Shown piece by piece: positions 5,912 to 7,303 of a stretch of DNA of 7,303 nucleotides. Each line of letters starts with the position of its first letter. Positions within the stretch are counted from its first letter, which is position 1. The stretch is taken from contig CAYGYY010000091.1 of the NCBI GenBank assembly GCA_964354265.1, forward strand, positions 1 to 7,303. Reading direction: 5' to 3'. The DNA is from Fen731 sp964354265 (lineage in GTDB: Bacteria; Actinomycetota; Humimicrobiia; Humimicrobiales; Humimicrobiaceae). The notes beneath the pieces are model-generated. The model saw nothing but the letters and a program-made list of their open reading frames with translations, ran no database searches and was not told where the DNA came from. The position numbers and the translations under genes were made by a program.

Positions 5912-6082
5912 ATGAAAAATTATTCTTATACAATATCTGGAAAAAAAGTAATTATTACCATCAATAAGCGTTTATGTGAAACTCCCGAAGAGCTAATAGA
6001 GAGTGATTTATTTATAGATTGCTTACTTTTATTTAAGTCATTCAATACATTGTTTCTTAACAATAAATATTATTTGAATTAA
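5912..6082 (+). CDS. Possible small protein of 56 residues, unknown function
   Basis: The frame begins 45 bases after the GmhB-like gene, on the same strand. It encodes MKNYSYTISGKKVIITINKR followed by a stretch rich in L, F and E (TPEELIESDLFIDCLLLFKS) and ends in NNKYYLN. The alternating N-terminal pattern could form two strands, and residues 24-45 could form a helix. The composition is protein-like, but no Shine-Dalgarno site is visible, as is also true of the gene before it. No homologue comes to mind. It may be a real small gene co-transcribed with the phosphatase, a truncated remnant, or chance. Confidence 0.35.
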   Translation: MKNYSYTISGKKVIITINKRLCETPEELIESDLFIDCLLLFKSFNTLFLNNKYYLN

Positions 6083-6420
6083 GGATAGTATCATTAAAGA
6101 ATGAAAAAAATATTTTTTGTGAAATAATACTGATTTTATAGACCAGTTATTTGTTTTTGTTATACAATACTTATTTCTGAGCTATTAGGAGATATTGGCA
6201 AAAATTGCTTTTATTGCCATTGCCCTTGGATATATTAAAGATAATATTTATCTTAAAAAATCCATAATTTACAACAATCCATGCTAAACCTATAAAGTGC
6301 ATTTTCCTTGTAACATACCTTCTCCAGGTTCTGTAATTCCATTTTCTTTTTCTATAAGTAAAAGTAAAATATCTATTAAGAATTATTATAGGGTCATTAA
6401 CTTAAAGAAACGGGGATTTT
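6083..6420. other. Intergenic stretch before the six-span membrane protein
   Basis: There is no intact gene. The stretch contains the minus-strand remnant-like frame described separately and a plus-strand frame split by a TAG at 6186-6188. An imperfect 22-base palindrome (GGCAA with TTGCC arms) lies at 6197-6218. The last 40 bases must hold the ribosome site and possibly the promoter of the downstream gene, but no consensus promoter is evident. Confidence 0.4.
6171..6401 (-). pseudogene. Remnant-like open frame of 76 codons without a start
   Basis: On the minus strand a stop-to-stop frame reads RYFTFTYRKRKWNYRTWRRY (residues 10-29), then VTRKMHFIGLAWIVVNYGFF (30-49), and trails into low-complexity sequence before TAA at 6173-6171. 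The only ATG gives just 43 residues. The density of R, W and Y is unusual for random AT-rich DNA and hints at the tail of a nucleic-acid-binding protein such as a transposase. I cannot name the family. A competing plus-strand frame over the same bases (from about 6192) reads LAKIAFIAIALGYIKDN, so at most one is real. Confidence 0.2.
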
Positions 6421-7074
6421 ATGGATAAAAATAGCCAATATACCTGGAGGCTTAACAGGTTGCAGACTATTATATTATTCGGATTTCTGCTGACGATAAT
6501 TTATGCTCTTGGGACTTACTTCTTTGATTTTTTTGCAGGAGAGGCAACAGTTGGATTTGGTAGGATGGGTCAGGTCTGGGGAGTCGGCATGTTTTTTATT
6601 TATATGATTGGCTATTTTGTTGCAATTATTGTAATCTTGCCAATTTTTATATTTAAGAATTTTGGTATTGGGACTCTTATTTTCCTGCCCTATGCGATAA
6701 TAGGTTTTTTTGTCGAGTATTATTATGAATGGTTATCAGTCCAAAATTTAAAGGGAGTCTGGGCTGTTTTTGTCTGGTCTATCATTGGCCTTTTAATAGG
6801 ACTTTCTGCAGATATAACATATAAATATTTACCTGTAAAAATCAGCTTAAAATTAAAATCCATAATTATGGGCATAATTATAGCTATCGCTAATTTTGTG
6901 CTGATTTTTATTGTTCTTCGTTTCTGTTATAAAATACCCCTTCCTGTTTCTCCAGTTGAACCAGGATCTTTTCTGGGAGTGGCTTATTTTGGACTCCCAT
7001 GGCTTATAATTAATAGCGGGTTTGGCGGCTTTACTGCTTATGCCATCAATAAAGAATTAAAATTAAAGATTTAG
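6421..7074 (+). CDS. Six-span integral membrane protein of unknown function
   Basis: This 217-residue protein has about six predicted membrane helices, near residues 16-38, 52-78, 82-101, 113-132, 147-168 and 184-209. The N-terminus is short and polar and the C-terminus is basic (NKELKLKI). Recognisable internal features are GEATVGFGRMGQVWG (40-54), FVEYYYEW (97-104), ADITYKYLP (130-138) and PLPVSPVEPGSF (173-184). No signal peptide, ATP-binding or known transporter motif is seen. Its size and six-helix plan would suit an ECF-transporter substrate-binding (S) component, but no family motif supports this and no ECF ATPase or T component is nearby. ATG 6421 follows GGGGA at 6412-6416 with a short four-base gap. 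It stands alone, 229 bases from the window end. Confidence 0.75.
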   Translation: MDKNSQYTWRLNRLQTIILFGFLLTIIYALGTYFFDFFAGEATVGFGRMGQVWGVGMFFIYMIGYFVAIIVILPIFIFKNFGIGTLIFLPYAIIGFFVEYYYEWLSVQNLKGVWAVFVWSIIGLLIGLSADITYKYLPVKISLKLKSIIMGIIIAIANFVLIFIVLRFCYKIPLPVSPVEPGSFLGVAYFGLPWLIINSGFGGFTAYAINKELKLKI

Positions 7075-7303
7075 AGATTTAAGATTTAGCAAATAATTGG
7101 TAGAAAAAATTGTTATATTCAGAATAAAGGATTTAGAAAGACAAAGATAAATGATCTTTTTATCATTTGTCAATAAAGTCATAAGTTACAAGGAGTGTCA
7201 AAATTGCAATAAATTAAATCCATGTGGACTGGTAAATATTTATAATTAACCATTTAAAGAAAGCCTTAAATTTTATGCTTAACCAAATATGTCATCTATA
7301 AGA
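7075..7303. other. Gene-free end of the window
   Basis: AT-rich DNA follows the six-span gene. A short direct repeat of AAGATTTAG spans the stop codon and lies again a few bases later (about 7066-7090). Apart from the hairpin at 7146-7171 there is only an AAGGAG near 7189-7196, which is not followed by a usable open frame. Confidence 0.45.
7146..7171. terminator. Hairpin downstream of the six-span membrane protein, possible terminator
   Basis: GATAAATGAT (7146-7155) pairs with ATCATTTGTC (7162-7171) as a 10-base stem with one G-T wobble and a CTTTTT loop. It starts 71 bases after the stop codon at 7074. No T-tract follows on the plus strand; on the minus strand TTTGTCTTTC follows the stem. 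It may be a weak or bidirectional terminator, possibly serving a minus-strand gene beyond the window. Confidence 0.4.

Noticed and set aside
1..7303. CRISPR array, tRNA or rRNA gene, complete insertion sequence, defence cluster
   Set aside because: I found no regularly spaced direct repeats, no tRNA-like cloverleaf or rRNA-like sequence, no complete transposase gene and no multi-gene defence arrangement beyond the toxin-antitoxin pair.

Overview
This is an AT-rich bacterial-type stretch with low gene density. Intergenic gaps run from about 90 to 550 bases, and genes lie on both strands in short, mostly single-gene units. Several genes have good Shine-Dalgarno sites (AAGGAGG, GGAGGA, AGAAAGGA), and consensus TATAAT boxes are present. 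A bactofilin and a ribbon-helix-helix/RelE-ParE toxin-antitoxin pair also point to a bacterium, although both families occur in some archaea. The species cannot be named from this window. An uncultivated, AT-rich anaerobe is a guess only.

Layout. Positions 1-1308 (minus) hold the N-terminal 436 residues of a large type I arylsulfatase whose C-terminal half lies outside the window. A 512-base divergent intergenic region follows, with a GC-rich hairpin and a likely extended -10 promoter. Next is a solitary short bactofilin at 1821-2168 (plus). After a 354-base gap comes a toxin-antitoxin operon at 2523-3035 (plus). A sigma70-like promoter and a perfect 9-base inverted repeat lie just upstream of the antitoxin. 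The minus-strand genes at 3195-3614, 3707-4621 and 4844-5077 follow. They encode a conserved protein of unknown function, a glycosyltransferase-like protein and a two-span membrane protein. The gap at 4622-4843 holds a reading frame interrupted by two adjacent stop codons, probably a gene remnant. On the plus strand, 5306-5866 encodes a GmhB-type HAD phosphatase, followed by a possible 56-residue small gene and a remnant-like region at about 6120-6401. A six-span membrane protein is at 6421-7074, and the window ends in gene-free AT-rich DNA with a hairpin.

How the genes relate. The only clear functional unit is the antitoxin-toxin pair. The glycosyltransferase-like protein and the GmhB-like phosphatase could both serve surface-glycan synthesis, but they are on opposite strands and not in an operon, so a link is speculative. 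The sulfatase and bactofilin are divergent neighbours sharing an intergenic region, with no evident common pathway. I found no convincing sign of a new multi-gene system. The best leads are the interrupted frame at 4638-4847, the uncharacterised glycosyltransferase-like and 139-residue families, the toxin-antitoxin operator, and the remnant-like intergenic frames.
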